DNA of 64,000 nucleotides from an uncultured Clostridia bacterium. Its GTDB lineage: Bacteria; Bacillota; Clostridia; Oscillospirales; Acutalibacteraceae. The translations under genes and the position numbers were made by a program. This document shows, piece after piece, positions 33,399 to 42,668 of the stretch. Position 1 is the stretch's first letter, and each line of letters begins with the position of its first letter. The notes beneath the pieces are model-generated. The model worked only from the letters and a program-made list of their open reading frames with translations. It searched no databases and was not told the DNA's origin. The stretch spans positions 62,001-126,000 of the forward strand of contig CANQBP010000003.1 of the NCBI GenBank assembly GCA_947589415.1, written 5' to 3'.

Positions 33399-33920
33399 TC
33401 AGGCAAAAAAACTTTTGACGAGTGCAATTATAAAATCCGCAGCATACACGGTTGCGGCGAGTATAAGAAGAAAAGCCGCAAATGAAAGAATACGCACTAT
33501 TCTTGCCTTTCCCGGTGAAAGTTCCTCGTCGGCACGGGCAGCTTCTTTTTTGGCACTATCTATTTTTTTTATTCCGTCATCATCAATATCGGGAATATTG
33601 TCGTTTTTGATTGCCCCTATTCCGACAAGTATATCCAATGCATCGGAATATGCGCTCACGGGAACGAATACGTCGCAGTTTTCCGGAGGTGCGGAATTTA
33701 AGATCCTTATACCCGTTTCCTTTTTTTCGTTTTGGTACGAATACGGTATTTCCTTGCTTTCAAGAGCCGCACGTATTCTTTCAAGCTCAAAACCGTTAGC
33801 CGTTACAATATGAACGGGTGAAAAATAGTTCGGATCTTCTATCAATTTCCTACCGCACGACGGACAGGAATCGTTATCCTTATTAAAGTATAGTTTTTTG
33901 CATTTTGAGCAATATTTCAT
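33399..33920 (-). CDS. Zinc-ribbon membrane protein with a DUF2007-like middle (173 aa)
   Basis: Residues 1-25 form a zinc ribbon (YCSKCKKLYF, then SCPSCGRKL). The middle (about 35-95) looks like a small ferredoxin-like DUF2007 domain (FELERIRAALESKEIPYSYQ). After a charged Asp/Lys linker, a single C-terminal helix (about 147-170) anchors it in the membrane. GGAG 9 nt upstream sets the ATG at 33920 over the longer frame. Function unknown; such proteins often accompany membrane quality-control or regulation, which is only a guess. Confidence 0.7.
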   Translation of the reverse strand: MKYCSKCKKLYFNKDNDSCPSCGRKLIEDPNYFSPVHIVTANGFELERIRAALESKEIPYSYQNEKKETGIRILNSAPPENCDVFVPVSAYSDALDILVGIGAIKNDNIPDIDDDGIKKIDSAKKEAARADEELSPGKARIVRILSFAAFLLILAATVYAADFIIALVKSFFA

Positions 33921-34252
33921 TTTTGATTCTCCGTTCGGGATTGAATTTTTATAAATTTTATTATATAACAATTTGTATAAATGTCAATCATTTTACAAAA
34001 CGGATTTCAACAAAAGGTCAAAAAATGTTGAAAACTCTCCTTTTGAGGGGGAAAGGTTAAATTTTTGTAATAAAATTGTTACATATTAGAAAGTAAATAT
34101 TAACAAAAACAAACATGATTTTATGTGTAGTATGCATAATTAAAAAACTAAATAAGAATTATTTCGGCAAAATTCTTTAAATGTCTGCCGTCAAAATGCA
34201 TAAAAAAATCCAATTTTGGAAATTAAATAATAAATATATCCGCAGTTTTGTC
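33921..34252. other. AT-rich intergenic region, nothing identified
   Basis: About 330 nt of spacer between divergent genes. No coding frame with a ribosome site and no recognisable RNA. Confidence 0.4.
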
Positions 34253-34281
34253 TTGCAATTTTAATTTTTCCGTTGTATAAT
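34253..34281 (+). promoter_or_regulatory. Promoter of the 608-aa starch-binding gene
   Basis: TTGCAA (34253-34258), 17 nt, TATAAT (34276-34281). A leader hairpin (GTAAAA paired with TTTTAC around 34290-34328) precedes a strong AGGAGG site. Confidence 0.75.
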
Positions 34282-34358
34282 CAAGATAAAGTAAAAGCCG
34301 TGGGGTGTTTTGCCCTGATTGGTTTTACGAAAAAATATTTTTTTAGGAGGACAAAAAA

Positions 34359-36185
34359 ATGCAAACAAAGAAGATTATCAGTATTGCTTTGACAGCTGCT
34401 CTTGTCAGCTCGGTTGCTGCTGTTGCTACACTGACAGCATCTGCTGTTGACCCTCTGCCGGCTGATTTTACAAAGGCGAATCTCGAAGGTCACACAATGG
34501 GTATTTGTGGAACAGTCAACGAGTGGGGCAGTGCGGGTGTTGATATCCCGATGACTGATCCTGATGGTGACGGAATTTATGTCGGTATGACTGCTCTTCC
34601 GAACGGTGATTCTCAGTATAAGATTCGTCTTGACAATGATAGTGGTTGGAGTTACAACTGGGGTGCCTATGAAGAGGACAATGATCGTACATTTGACAGC
34701 CAGACCAACTGCACTGCAACTGTAGCTGGTGAATCAGCAGACCTTATTCTTGCACTTGATACGACATCTAACGCAGACGCTAATGTTTGGGATGTTATTA
34801 ACAAAACATCAGAAAATGCTACGTTGAGTGCATACAGCATTGTGGGTTCACCCACAGGTTGGGCAGCAGGTGCTGATATTCCGATGTATGAACTCAAAGA
34901 GGGCAAGTATGTCGGCATAATCAAGGGTGCAACTGATTCGGTTATTGACGATGTAGGCACTATGGGTGTATCATTCAAGGTTAGAGATACTCAGGGCGGC
35001 ACAATTGAGTGGAATGATACCAACAGTTGGGGTGTATATGAGGCTGATCATGATCGTACGCAGAACAGCCAGACTAATTGCATTGTTCAGCTTGGCGAAG
35101 GAGTTACGGCGAATATCGTTGTTGAGTTTGATACAACCGGTGAAGATCCAGCTATCTGGCCCCTTTCTTACACAGTTGTAAATGCTAACACTCAGGAAAT
35201 AATTGAGAGCAAGTATACAGGCAGCACGGCATCCGATGAGTCTTCAACAGAAGAACCCTCAACAGACGAGCCTTCAACTGATGAACCGTCAACAGACGAG
35301 CCTTCAGTTGACGAGCCTTCAGCAGACGAGCCTTCAGCAGATGAACCGAGTGAGCCTTCACTTGGCGACAACTATGAAACACAAATTTCAGACTACATCT
35401 TCTATGATAATAGTGAAACACAGTGGACAACAGTACACGCTCATTGGTGGAATTCCGACTATACAAAGATAGTTGACCTTGAGGGTAATCTTTGGCCGTC
35501 AGCGCCGCTTGATGCAGACGGCAACCAAGACTTCGGCAATGCATGGCCGGGAACAGAAATGACTCAGATCCCCGGTACTGACATTTGGCAGGCAAGAGTA
35601 CCGTTTGGCGCAACAAAGATTGTTTTCAACAATGGTATGACTGATGATGAAGCAGCTGCTATTGATGATGCAGCAGTTCAGGCAATAGCTGACGGTGATA
35701 AGAGTATTGCAGCATTGTCGGCAGCAGGTGTTGCTATGCAGACCGGTGACCTTGAATTCGATTCAACAGCTAATGCAGGTCAGGTTTATAAGATCGATTT
35801 GGCAACAGAACCGACAAGCGCACGTGGTCAGTGGAAGAACAAAAAGTGGACATTCGGTGCAGGTGCATGGGACGCTTATACAGGTCTGTACACTTCCGAA
35901 TTACTTAATGAGGTTACTGTAAGCGGAGATCCTTCGGTTGGCGACGAACCCACAGAGCCCAGCGGCACAAATCCCGGCGGTAGCTCAACACCCGGCGGAA
36001 GCACAGGTACAACACCCGGCGGAAGCACAGGTACAACACCCGGCGGAAGCACAGGTACAACACCCGGCGGCACAGGTACAGCTCCTCAGACAGGCGATGC
36101 AACAGTTCCCGCAGTATTTGCAGTAATAGCTGTTGCAGCTCTCGGTGTAGTTCTTGTAGCTGCAAAGAAGAAAGAAAGAGCTTAA
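34359..36185 (+). CDS. Multidomain cell-wall-anchored starch-binding protein (Sas20-like architecture)
   Basis: Secreted surface protein that probably holds starch at the cell. Signal peptide 1-30. Two copies of a beta-sandwich domain follow, about residues 45-150 and 155-285, each with a GADIPM/GVDIPM motif, FKVR/YKIR, a Trp-x-x-x-WG pair and SQTNC. A Glu-Pro-Ser-Thr-Asp repeat linker (288-330) leads to a CBM26-like domain (about 340-505; WTTVHAHWWNSD, KIVFNNGMTDDEA). A Gly-rich linker of perfect 8-residue repeats ends in sortase-like APQTGD, a membrane helix and KKKERA. The domain order resembles R. bromii Sas20 (recalled). No catalytic module or dockerin is seen. Confidence 0.82.
   Translation: MQTKKIISIALTAALVSSVAAVATLTASAVDPLPADFTKANLEGHTMGICGTVNEWGSAGVDIPMTDPDGDGIYVGMTALPNGDSQYKIRLDNDSGWSYNWGAYEEDNDRTFDSQTNCTATVAGESADLILALDTTSNADANVWDVINKTSENATLSAYSIVGSPTGWAAGADIPMYELKEGKYVGIIKGATDSVIDDVGTMGVSFKVRDTQGGTIEWNDTNSWGVYEADHDRTQNSQTNCIVQLGEGVTANIVVEFDTTGEDPAIWPLSYTVVNANTQEIIESKYTGSTASDESSTEEPSTDEPSTDEPSTDEPSVDEPSADEPSADEPSEPSLGDNYETQISDYIFYDNSETQWTTVHAHWWNSDYTKIVDLEGNLWPSAPLDADGNQDFGNAWPGTEMTQIPGTDIWQARVPFGATKIVFNNGMTDDEAAAIDDAAVQAIADGDKSIAALSAAGVAMQTGDLEFDSTANAGQVYKIDLATEPTSARGQWKNKKWTFGAGAWDAYTGLYTSELLNEVTVSGDPSVGDEPTEPSGTNPGGSSTPGGSTGTTPGGSTGTTPGGSTGTTPGGTGTAPQTGDATVPAVFAVIAVAALGVVLVAAKKKERA
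35987..36070 (+). repeat. Three perfect 24-bp tandem repeats in the linker coding region
   Basis: A 24-bp unit repeats at 35987, 36011 and 36035 with a partial fourth copy, encoding Gly-Gly-Ser-Thr-Gly-Thr-Thr-Pro. Identity at the DNA level indicates recent expansion, and the linker length is likely variable between strains. Confidence 0.9.
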
Positions 36186-36231
36186 TCGTTGAGTTTTAGG
36201 CTTCAACTTTTGACAATGTGATATGATTATT

Positions 36232-36273
36232 CGGCGGATATGTCTTTTTGATGTATCCGCCGTTTATTTTTTG
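36232..36273 (+). terminator. Terminator after the 608-aa starch-binding gene
   Basis: CGGCGGATA pairs with TATCCGCCG, loop 13 nt, then TTTATTTTTTG. Confidence 0.85.
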
Positions 36274-36348
36274 TTTTTATGTATAAATTTCCTTGAAAAA
36301 ACAGAAAATATTTTTGTTTAACAAATCAATTAACAAGGAGTTTTATAT

Positions 36349-36888
36349 ATGAGAGCAACAGGAATAGTAAGAAGAATAGATGATTTAGGCAGGGTGGTTA
36401 TCCCAAAGGAAATTCGCCGTACGCTAAGAATACGTGAGGGAGATCCGCTTGAAATATATACTGATTCGGGAGGAGAGGTCATTTTCAAAAAATACTCTCC
36501 CATGGGAGAAATGTCAACTTTTGCCGAACAATATGCCGAGGTTATAAACAGAGTATCTAAAAGTCCTGTTATAATCACGGATAGGGATCATGTTGTTGCC
36601 GCATCGGGCGTATCGAAGAAAGAGTATGTTGACCGCAGAATATCATCCGATCTTGAAGATATGATAGAAAACAGGAAAAATTTTATTGCCGAAAAAAATT
36701 CGACGGTGCTTATGCCCGTAGAAAATATAGACAGATGTGCATCTGTTGCATATCCAATCATATCATCGGGGGATATAACCGGATCGATCGTTATGCTTTT
36801 ACCGGAAAACGGTGCGTTTCCTTCAGAGGGAGATATGAAGCTCATACAAGCAGCAGCGGATTTTTTAGCAAGACAAAATGAACAATAG
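36349..36888 (+). CDS. spoVT: Stage V sporulation protein T
   Basis: Forespore transcription factor. The N-terminal AbrB/MazE-type swapped-hairpin domain (MRATGIVRRIDDLGRVVIPK, then EIRRTLRIREGDPLEIYT) binds DNA. A GAF-like C-terminal domain (about 55-175) makes up the rest. Length (179 aa) and sequence match SpoVT rather than short AbrB. AAGGAG lies before the ATG. Its presence indicates the organism can form spores. Confidence 0.93.
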   Translation: MRATGIVRRIDDLGRVVIPKEIRRTLRIREGDPLEIYTDSGGEVIFKKYSPMGEMSTFAEQYAEVINRVSKSPVIITDRDHVVAASGVSKKEYVDRRISSDLEDMIENRKNFIAEKNSTVLMPVENIDRCASVAYPIISSGDITGSIVMLLPENGAFPSEGDMKLIQAAADFLARQNEQ

Positions 36889-37015
36889 TATATATTGAAA
36901 TGTAATAAGGTAATATGTGGAGTGGTTCTTGCGGGTCACTCTTAAAAAATAAGAGCTGCACCATAGGGCGTTTGAGTTGAGTGTGACGTTATATAAAAAT
37001 TTACCGTTGATAAAA

Positions 37016-37057
37016 GGTCTGCCGCATTAAGTTTTTTAGGACTTAATGCGGCAGACC
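37016..37057. terminator. Long-stem terminator between convergent genes
   Basis: A perfect 16-bp stem, GGTCTGCCGCATTAAG with its complement, loop of 10 nt. It separates spoVT from the convergent acyl-CoA synthetase gene. Confidence 0.8.
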
Positions 37058-37097
37058 GACTTTAGATTGCCGAGTATTTACCGTTAAATACTGCGTA

Positions 37098-38801
37098 TTA
37101 TTTAGTATTATTAGGCTGATTTTTGTCTTTTACCCTGACGGCCTCTTCATCGGCGTGTCTTATTTGCGCACGTTTTATCTTTCCGCTTATCGTTTTCGGC
37201 AGCTCGTCCACAAATTCAATTATCCTCGGATATTTATAAGGTGCGGTAGACTTCTTTACGTGGTTTTGCAATTCCTTTATAAGTGCTTCACTTGGTTCAT
37301 AACCTTTTTTGAGTACTACTGTTGCTTTAACTACCTGTCCGCGCACAGGATCGGGCGCTCCCGTTATTGCACATTCTACAACCGCATCATGCTCAAGCAT
37401 TGCACTTTCTACCTCAAACGGGCCTATACGGTATCCCGAACATTTAATAACATCATCGTTTCTGCCGACAAACCAATAATAACCCTCGCTGTCACGCCAT
37501 GCCATATCACAAGTATTATAACATTTTCCGAGAAGCAGCTCCTCTGTCATTTCCGGATTTCTGTAATAGCCTGTAAATAAGCCGACAGGCGGATTGTTTT
37601 TTACGTCCATAACACAAATTGAACCCTCTTCGCCGACTCCTGCCTCATTACCGTCATTGTCAAGCAGCTTTATATCATAGAGCGGGGAAGGCTTTCCCGT
37701 TGAACCGATTTTTATTTCGTCCCACTGGAAGTCCGCCATAAGTACACTGCCCTCGGATTGACCGAAACCTTGGTATATGTTATGTCCCGTGAGCTTAAAC
37801 CATTTATTGTTTACCTCCGGGTTAAGAGGCTCACCCGCTGTTGCCCAATGCTGTATTGATGATAAATCATAGGAGGCAACGTCCTCCAAAAGCATAAAGC
37901 GGTACATTGTCGGAGGTGCGCAAAATGTTGTCAGTTTATACTCGGACATTTTTTCAAGCAGTTTTGCAGGAATGAATTTGTCAAAATCGTAAGCAAAAAT
38001 AACTGCTCCGCAGATCCATTGTCCGTATATTTTTCCCCAACCGAATTTTGCCCAGCCGGAATCCGTAACGCTCATATGCAGCTTATTTTCCTGTACCTGC
38101 TGCCAGTATTTTGCCGTAACAATGTGTCCGAGCGGGTGCGAAAAACTATGCTGCACCATTTTGGGCATACCGGTTGTGCCCGATGTGAAATAGACAAGCA
38201 TAATATCGTCTTTGGTCGTTGCATCTTCACCCGACGGTCTTTCAAAAACATCAGACTGTTTCTCGATCTCATCTTCAAAAAACTCCCAACCGTCACGCTT
38301 TTCCCCGACAACGATACATTTTTTCAATGTGGGACATTCGGGAAGGGATTTTTCTGCTTGTGTTATTACAAAATCATCATTTACGCAGATAATGGCACGA
38401 GCCAACGCAGCGTTTGCACGGTAAATTATATCCTTACTCGTAAGCTGAAGTGTGCCGGGAATGGTAACGGCTCCGAGTTTATGGAGTGCAACGGCGCATA
38501 CCCAGTATTCCCAGCGTCTGCGCAGGATAAGCATAACAACATCACCTTTTTTTATGCCTATGCTCTTAAAGTAATTGGCGGCCCTGTTTGAAAGAAGGCT
38601 TATATCCTTGAATGTAAAAGTTTTCTTTCCGCCGTGGTCATCACACCATACAAGTGCTTTCTTATTTTCGTCCTGTTTTGCCCATTCGTCAACGATGTCA
38701 AATCCGAAATTGAAATTTTCGGGCACATTTACCTTGTAATTTTTCTTAAAATCCTCATACGAATCAAATTCGATGCGGGGTAAAAATCTGTCCAACAGCA
38801 T
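37098..38801 (-). CDS. AMP-dependent acyl-CoA synthetase/ligase (medium-chain or acetyl-CoA synthetase-like)
   Basis: Activates a carboxylic acid to its acyl-adenylate and then to acyl-CoA in the cytosol. Adenylation motifs are complete: VYFTSGTTGMPKM (P-loop-like), YQGFGQSEG, YNTCDMAWRDSEGYYWFVGR and the catalytic-lysine segment PKTISGKIKR near the C-terminus. The 567-residue length fits the AcsM/acetyl-CoA-synthetase-like group. AAGGAG lies before the ATG. It stands alone; the acid substrate cannot be deduced. Confidence 0.9.
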   Translation of the reverse strand: MLLDRFLPRIEFDSYEDFKKNYKVNVPENFNFGFDIVDEWAKQDENKKALVWCDDHGGKKTFTFKDISLLSNRAANYFKSIGIKKGDVVMLILRRRWEYWVCAVALHKLGAVTIPGTLQLTSKDIIYRANAALARAIICVNDDFVITQAEKSLPECPTLKKCIVVGEKRDGWEFFEDEIEKQSDVFERPSGEDATTKDDIMLVYFTSGTTGMPKMVQHSFSHPLGHIVTAKYWQQVQENKLHMSVTDSGWAKFGWGKIYGQWICGAVIFAYDFDKFIPAKLLEKMSEYKLTTFCAPPTMYRFMLLEDVASYDLSSIQHWATAGEPLNPEVNNKWFKLTGHNIYQGFGQSEGSVLMADFQWDEIKIGSTGKPSPLYDIKLLDNDGNEAGVGEEGSICVMDVKNNPPVGLFTGYYRNPEMTEELLLGKCYNTCDMAWRDSEGYYWFVGRNDDVIKCSGYRIGPFEVESAMLEHDAVVECAITGAPDPVRGQVVKATVVLKKGYEPSEALIKELQNHVKKSTAPYKYPRIIEFVDELPKTISGKIKRAQIRHADEEAVRVKDKNQPNNTK

Positions 38802-39010
38802 TTTTTCTTCTCCTTACTTATTGATATTTTGGCCGTAATAGCATTTTACCGTTCTTAATAACACAATAATGCCATTTAATTGTAAAATAATAATTTTATC
38901 GGCTTGCTAAATATGATAACACGTTGTTTTTTCTTTGTCAAGATTACTTTTATGCATATAATAGGCACTATAATATTATATCGGTAAAAATATATATTTT
39001 TATTCGTATT

Positions 39011-39490
39011 CTAACCTTTTAAGCTGTACATTTTACCGCCGTAAATCCGTTCGCTTATATCCCCTCCGATAATTCTGTCATCGAAAATAATAAGGTTTAA
39101 AACACATTCTTTTTGACTTTCCGGGGAGATAATCTCATATGAATTTAGCGTACAGTTTTGAGCTTTATATTTTTCAAGATCAAGACCGATTTGTTTTTGA
39201 AGGTCATTGTACTGCAAATAAATATCATTAAAGTTATCGGGAATAACTATATTTTTCGTATAAACGGGTTCGTCAGCGATTTTCAGCCCGAAAAAGTCGG
39301 CAAATTTTGAAATATCGCTTTTAGTTTCCGCTTTGAGGCAGTATTTTTTTCCGTCAAATTCGGCGGTATAAGGATCATCACGGAAAATAGCAAACATCAC
39401 GGCAGCAATCAAAATAATTATAAAAATTCCTATAATTACAAGGAATTTTTTACTGCCAAAAAGTTTTTCGGATATAGTAAAAATAACCAA
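39011..39490 (-). CDS. Membrane-anchored DUF4830-type protein
   Basis: 159 aa with one N-terminal helix (about 16-37) and an extracytoplasmic domain containing FADFFGLKIADEPVYTKNIV and LEKYKAQNCTLNSYEIIS, the pattern of DUF4830. Function is unknown. It starts at TTG, with GGAG 9 nt upstream; no ATG is in range. Confidence 0.7.
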   Translation of the reverse strand: MVIFTISEKLFGSKKFLVIIGIFIIILIAAVMFAIFRDDPYTAEFDGKKYCLKAETKSDISKFADFFGLKIADEPVYTKNIVIPDNFNDIYLQYNDLQKQIGLDLEKYKAQNCTLNSYEIISPESQKECVLNLIIFDDRIIGGDISERIYGGKMYSLKG

Positions 39491-39646
39491 AAATTCAATC
39501 TCCTTTTCTACACGATAAATTTAAAAATTTTCGCAGTGAATAGATATATACGAATAATGCATATAATAATCGGGTAATAATAATTCCCGAAGTAACGGAA
39601 ATATTATTACACTGAATTTCTGCGAAAATATAATGAGGTGAAAATT

Positions 39647-39853
39647 GTGTCGCAAAACGATTTTTATGATCAGGACGGTTTCAGTGCAATAGGCACACCG
39701 TTTGACCCGTATGGAAATGAACAGGACGGAGCTGTTATGAACGGTAGGATAATGCCGTTTCAGTTCAAGTACCCTATTTATCCTTATGCATTTACCATGA
39801 TAAGAAATACCATACCCGATGATTTTAACGGTTCAGAGTCACATGAAATATGA
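39647..39853 (+). CDS. Small protein of unknown function (68 aa)
   Basis: Short, Phe/Tyr/Pro-rich protein (SAIGTPFDPYGNEQDG, then PFQFKYPIYPYAF). It is not recognised. GAGGTG 6 nt upstream makes GTG at 39647 the start; the GTG at 39638 is part of that site. It has a clear terminator. The composition would suit a small spore or coat component, but nothing proves this. Confidence 0.6.
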   Translation: MSQNDFYDQDGFSAIGTPFDPYGNEQDGAVMNGRIMPFQFKYPIYPYAFTMIRNTIPDDFNGSESHEI

Positions 39854-39945
39854 CTTGCATCTATGCCCGAACGTCGAATAAACGCACGCATAGTTTTAAA
39901 AAGTATGACCATGCAAAAACGGTAAAAATTACGGCAGGAATAATC

Positions 39946-39979
39946 TTGAGCGGCTCAATGAGCTGCTCAAAATTTTTTT
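39946..39979 (+). terminator. Terminator after the 68-aa gene
   Basis: TTGAGCGGCT pairs with AGCTGCTCAA (one G-T), then AATTTTTTT. Confidence 0.85.
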
Positions 39980-40081
39980 CGCACTAACCCCATGCGATCG
40001 CTTATCACGCCGTATTGACATGGGAACAGGATTATTATATAATTAACTTTGTAATATTATACTGGCTCTGGAGGGTAATAT

Positions 40082-41242
40082 ATGAGCAAAATTCAGCAAC
40101 TGATAATAGATTACGGGAAAAATAAAAACAAAAATACATACCGTGATATACTCACGGAAATACAAACGGGAGAGGTTTTGTATTCTGCGTTTTCTCCGAG
40201 GACAAGGGGACATTTTGTTGATTATGTTGAGGGGATACCGTCTGCATTTCTCTTTTCGGAAAAACAGTATTGCGAAGATTTTTGCCGCCACATGAAAGAA
40301 AGCGGACATACCGTCGGAATTGCCGAATGTAAAAAAGACAGCCGCCTGAGTATGCTTTCGGATTACCATAGGAGCGGTATAGAATCCGTGCTTATTGACA
40401 ACGGAAAGGCGCATATTCTTGTGCCGCTCGGTGATCTCATAAATGTGCCGGATTTTTCAAAAGTGCCGGAGAACCAACGACCCGTGATAAATCCCACGTT
40501 CGTATGCAGTGCAAACAGATTTTTCCAGTGCATAGAAAATAAAACCGTTACCCCGGATAAAGAAATAAATTTTTTGTCTGATGCATATAATGCAAGGTAC
40601 ATCATACCGATAGAGGGTAAACTCGAAAATAATAAGGTCAATATTCCCTCAATCGGCAGAAATGACGGTGAAAAGGTCATACCGTTTTTTACGGATATAA
40701 ACGAATACAGAAAGCTCGACCCTGACAGTAAATTCAATCCTTTGCCGGTCACGTTTGCACACATTGAAAATCTTTGCAGCGAGGGTGAAACGGTCGTTAT
40801 CAATCCTTTCGGCTTTAATTTTACAATTACGAAGAAAACTTGTGAAGCAGTTCATAAGGCGGTCAGTCTTGCGCCCAAGACAAACAACGAGCGTGCGGTA
40901 ATATATACGCTTGAGAATGTACCGACCGATATAACAAACAAAATAAGTGAATTATGCGATAATGACGGAAGAATAGTCAGAGCCTTTATTAAGGGCATAA
41001 GGAAAAAAGGCAGCAGTGAATTGCTTGTTACACTTGACTGCGGTGAAATAGCGGATAGTGAAGTTAGGGATATACTTGAGGAAATAAAGACCGAAACGGA
41101 AAAATACACGAATAAACCCGTAAATTTTGCGTCAGCCGGCAGTTATATAGGAAAAGTTGCCTCTGCCGAAACAGTGCCGTTTTTTGAAAAATTTATTGTA
41201 GATGTGAGCATTCCGCCCGAAAACTTCGATGTGGAAGAGTGA
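40082..41242 (+). CDS. SseB-family protein
   Basis: 386-residue cytosolic protein with an SseB N-terminal-type domain around residues 190-265 (KVIPFFTDINEYRKLDPDSK, then VVINPFGFNFTI). A similar region lies earlier (about 30-125; SAFLFSEKQYCEDFCRHMKE, HILVPLGDLINVPDF). The C-terminal SseB domain (about 275-385) is alpha/beta with DVSIPPENFDVEE at the end. SseB proteins are linked to serine sensitivity in E. coli. The serine biosynthesis genes start 313 nt downstream on the same strand, which may be meaningful or chance. GGAGGG precedes ATG. Confidence 0.75.
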   Translation: MSKIQQLIIDYGKNKNKNTYRDILTEIQTGEVLYSAFSPRTRGHFVDYVEGIPSAFLFSEKQYCEDFCRHMKESGHTVGIAECKKDSRLSMLSDYHRSGIESVLIDNGKAHILVPLGDLINVPDFSKVPENQRPVINPTFVCSANRFFQCIENKTVTPDKEINFLSDAYNARYIIPIEGKLENNKVNIPSIGRNDGEKVIPFFTDINEYRKLDPDSKFNPLPVTFAHIENLCSEGETVVINPFGFNFTITKKTCEAVHKAVSLAPKTNNERAVIYTLENVPTDITNKISELCDNDGRIVRAFIKGIRKKGSSELLVTLDCGEIADSEVRDILEEIKTETEKYTNKPVNFASAGSYIGKVASAETVPFFEKFIVDVSIPPENFDVEE

Positions 41243-41450
41243 AGATGATTTATACAGCTAAAATACGGCTGCGGAAACCGTGAGTTTTGGTTAAACTGAA
41301 AAGATTACGATATATGCTGCCAAAAGCTGATTTTTATTGTTTCGGATATTCAGCCGATGACCTTTGCACCGATTTGACGTAACCTTATTGATGTATGTGT
41401 TGTAATGATTGGAACGGTAAAATAAATTTTGGAAAAATTCCTGCTTATAA
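41243..41450. other. Intergenic region upstream of serC, no gene seen
   Basis: About 210 nt of non-coding spacer (313 nt to the serC start), with only the serC promoter recognisable. No serine-responsive T-box specifier/antiterminator sequence was seen. Confidence 0.4.
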
Positions 41451-41479
41451 TTGACTTATTATGAGTTTTGAATTATAAT
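41451..41479 (+). promoter_or_regulatory. serC promoter
   Basis: TTGACT (41451-41456), 17 nt, TATAAT (41474-41479), 76 nt before the start codon. Confidence 0.8.
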
Positions 41480-41555
41480 TAAATGGTATCATTACATAAT
41501 AATGCGGGATTGTATTATTTCCGCAGCGTAAAAATATAAATGGAGGCTTTTAACT

Positions 41556-42641
41556 ATGAAAAGAGTTTACAATTTCTCGGCAGGTCCTTCTATGCTGCCG
41601 CAGTCGGTTCTTGAAAGGGCAGCAAATGAAATGCTTGATTATGAGGGCAGCGGTCAGTCCGTTATGGAAATGTCACACCGTTCAAAAATTTACGGAACTA
41701 TTATTGAGGGAGCAGAGGCTCTCCTGCGAGAGGTTATGAATATTCCCGATAACTACAAGGTGCTTTTCCTTCAGGGAGGCGCATCAACGCAGTTTGCGGC
41801 TATTCCGCTTAACCTCGGTGTAAACAGCGGCAAGGCTGACTATGTTATAACGGGTCAGTGGGCAACAAAGGCACAAAAAGAGGCAGCAAGATACATAGAT
41901 GCAAATATTGTTGCTTCGTCAAAGGATAAGACATTCTCATATATTCCCAAGCTCGATCCCGATACATTTACAAAGGATGCGGACTATTTCTATATCTGCA
42001 TGAACAACACGATTTACGGAACAGTTTACCATGAACTTCCCGAAACGGGAAATGTGCCGCTTGTTGCGGATATCTCGTCGTGCATACTTTCGCAGCCGAT
42101 AGATGTTTCAAAATTCGGCATACTTTATGCAGGTGCGCAGAAGAATATGGCTCCGGCAGGTCTTACCGTTGTTATAATACGTGAGGATCTTATCGGTCAC
42201 GCTAAGGATATAACCCCCACGATGCTTAATTACAAAACTCACGCTGATAACGGTTCGATGTTTAATACACCTCCGTGCTACACCATTTATATAGCTAAAC
42301 TCGTTCTTGAGTGGATAAAGAACGATATCGGCGGTCTTGAGAAAATGAAAGAAATCAATGAGAAAAAGGCTTCAATCCTTTATAATTTCCTTGATAACTC
42401 TAATCTCTTCAGGGGCACGGTTGTACCGGAGGATCGTTCACTTATGAATGTTCCGTTCGTTACGGGCAATGAAGAGCTTGATGCTAAATTTGTCAAGGAA
42501 GCAACCGAAAATGATTTTGTCAATATCAAGGGCCACCGTACGGTAGGCGGCATGAGAGCATCTATTTATAACGCTATGCCGATAGAGGGTGTAGAAAAGC
42601 TCGTTAAATTTATGGGTGAGTTTGAGGCTCGCAACATATAA
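41556..42641 (+). CDS. serC: Phosphoserine aminotransferase
   Basis: PLP enzyme converting 3-phosphohydroxypyruvate plus glutamate to phosphoserine; can also serve pyridoxine synthesis. The N-terminal FSAGPSMLPQSVLE and GGASTQFAAIPLNL, and the PLP-lysine region ILYAGAQKNMAPAGLTVVII, are diagnostic. 361 aa is full length. GGAGG precedes the ATG. It is followed by serA after 27 nt, forming a serine operon. Confidence 0.96.
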   Translation: MKRVYNFSAGPSMLPQSVLERAANEMLDYEGSGQSVMEMSHRSKIYGTIIEGAEALLREVMNIPDNYKVLFLQGGASTQFAAIPLNLGVNSGKADYVITGQWATKAQKEAARYIDANIVASSKDKTFSYIPKLDPDTFTKDADYFYICMNNTIYGTVYHELPETGNVPLVADISSCILSQPIDVSKFGILYAGAQKNMAPAGLTVVIIREDLIGHAKDITPTMLNYKTHADNGSMFNTPPCYTIYIAKLVLEWIKNDIGGLEKMKEINEKKASILYNFLDNSNLFRGTVVPEDRSLMNVPFVTGNEELDAKFVKEATENDFVNIKGHRTVGGMRASIYNAMPIEGVEKLVKFMGEFEARNI

Positions 42642-42668
42642 TAAAATTTATTTATTAGGGTGATAGAA

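Noticed and set aside
35987-36070. Possible CRISPR array
   Set aside because: The 24-bp units are directly adjacent with no spacers and encode an in-frame protein linker.
35185-36206. Minus-strand repetitive frames (Leu/Cys/Pro-rich) opposite the starch-binding gene
   Set aside because: They are antisense shadows of the Glu-Pro-Ser and Gly-Ser-Thr repeats.
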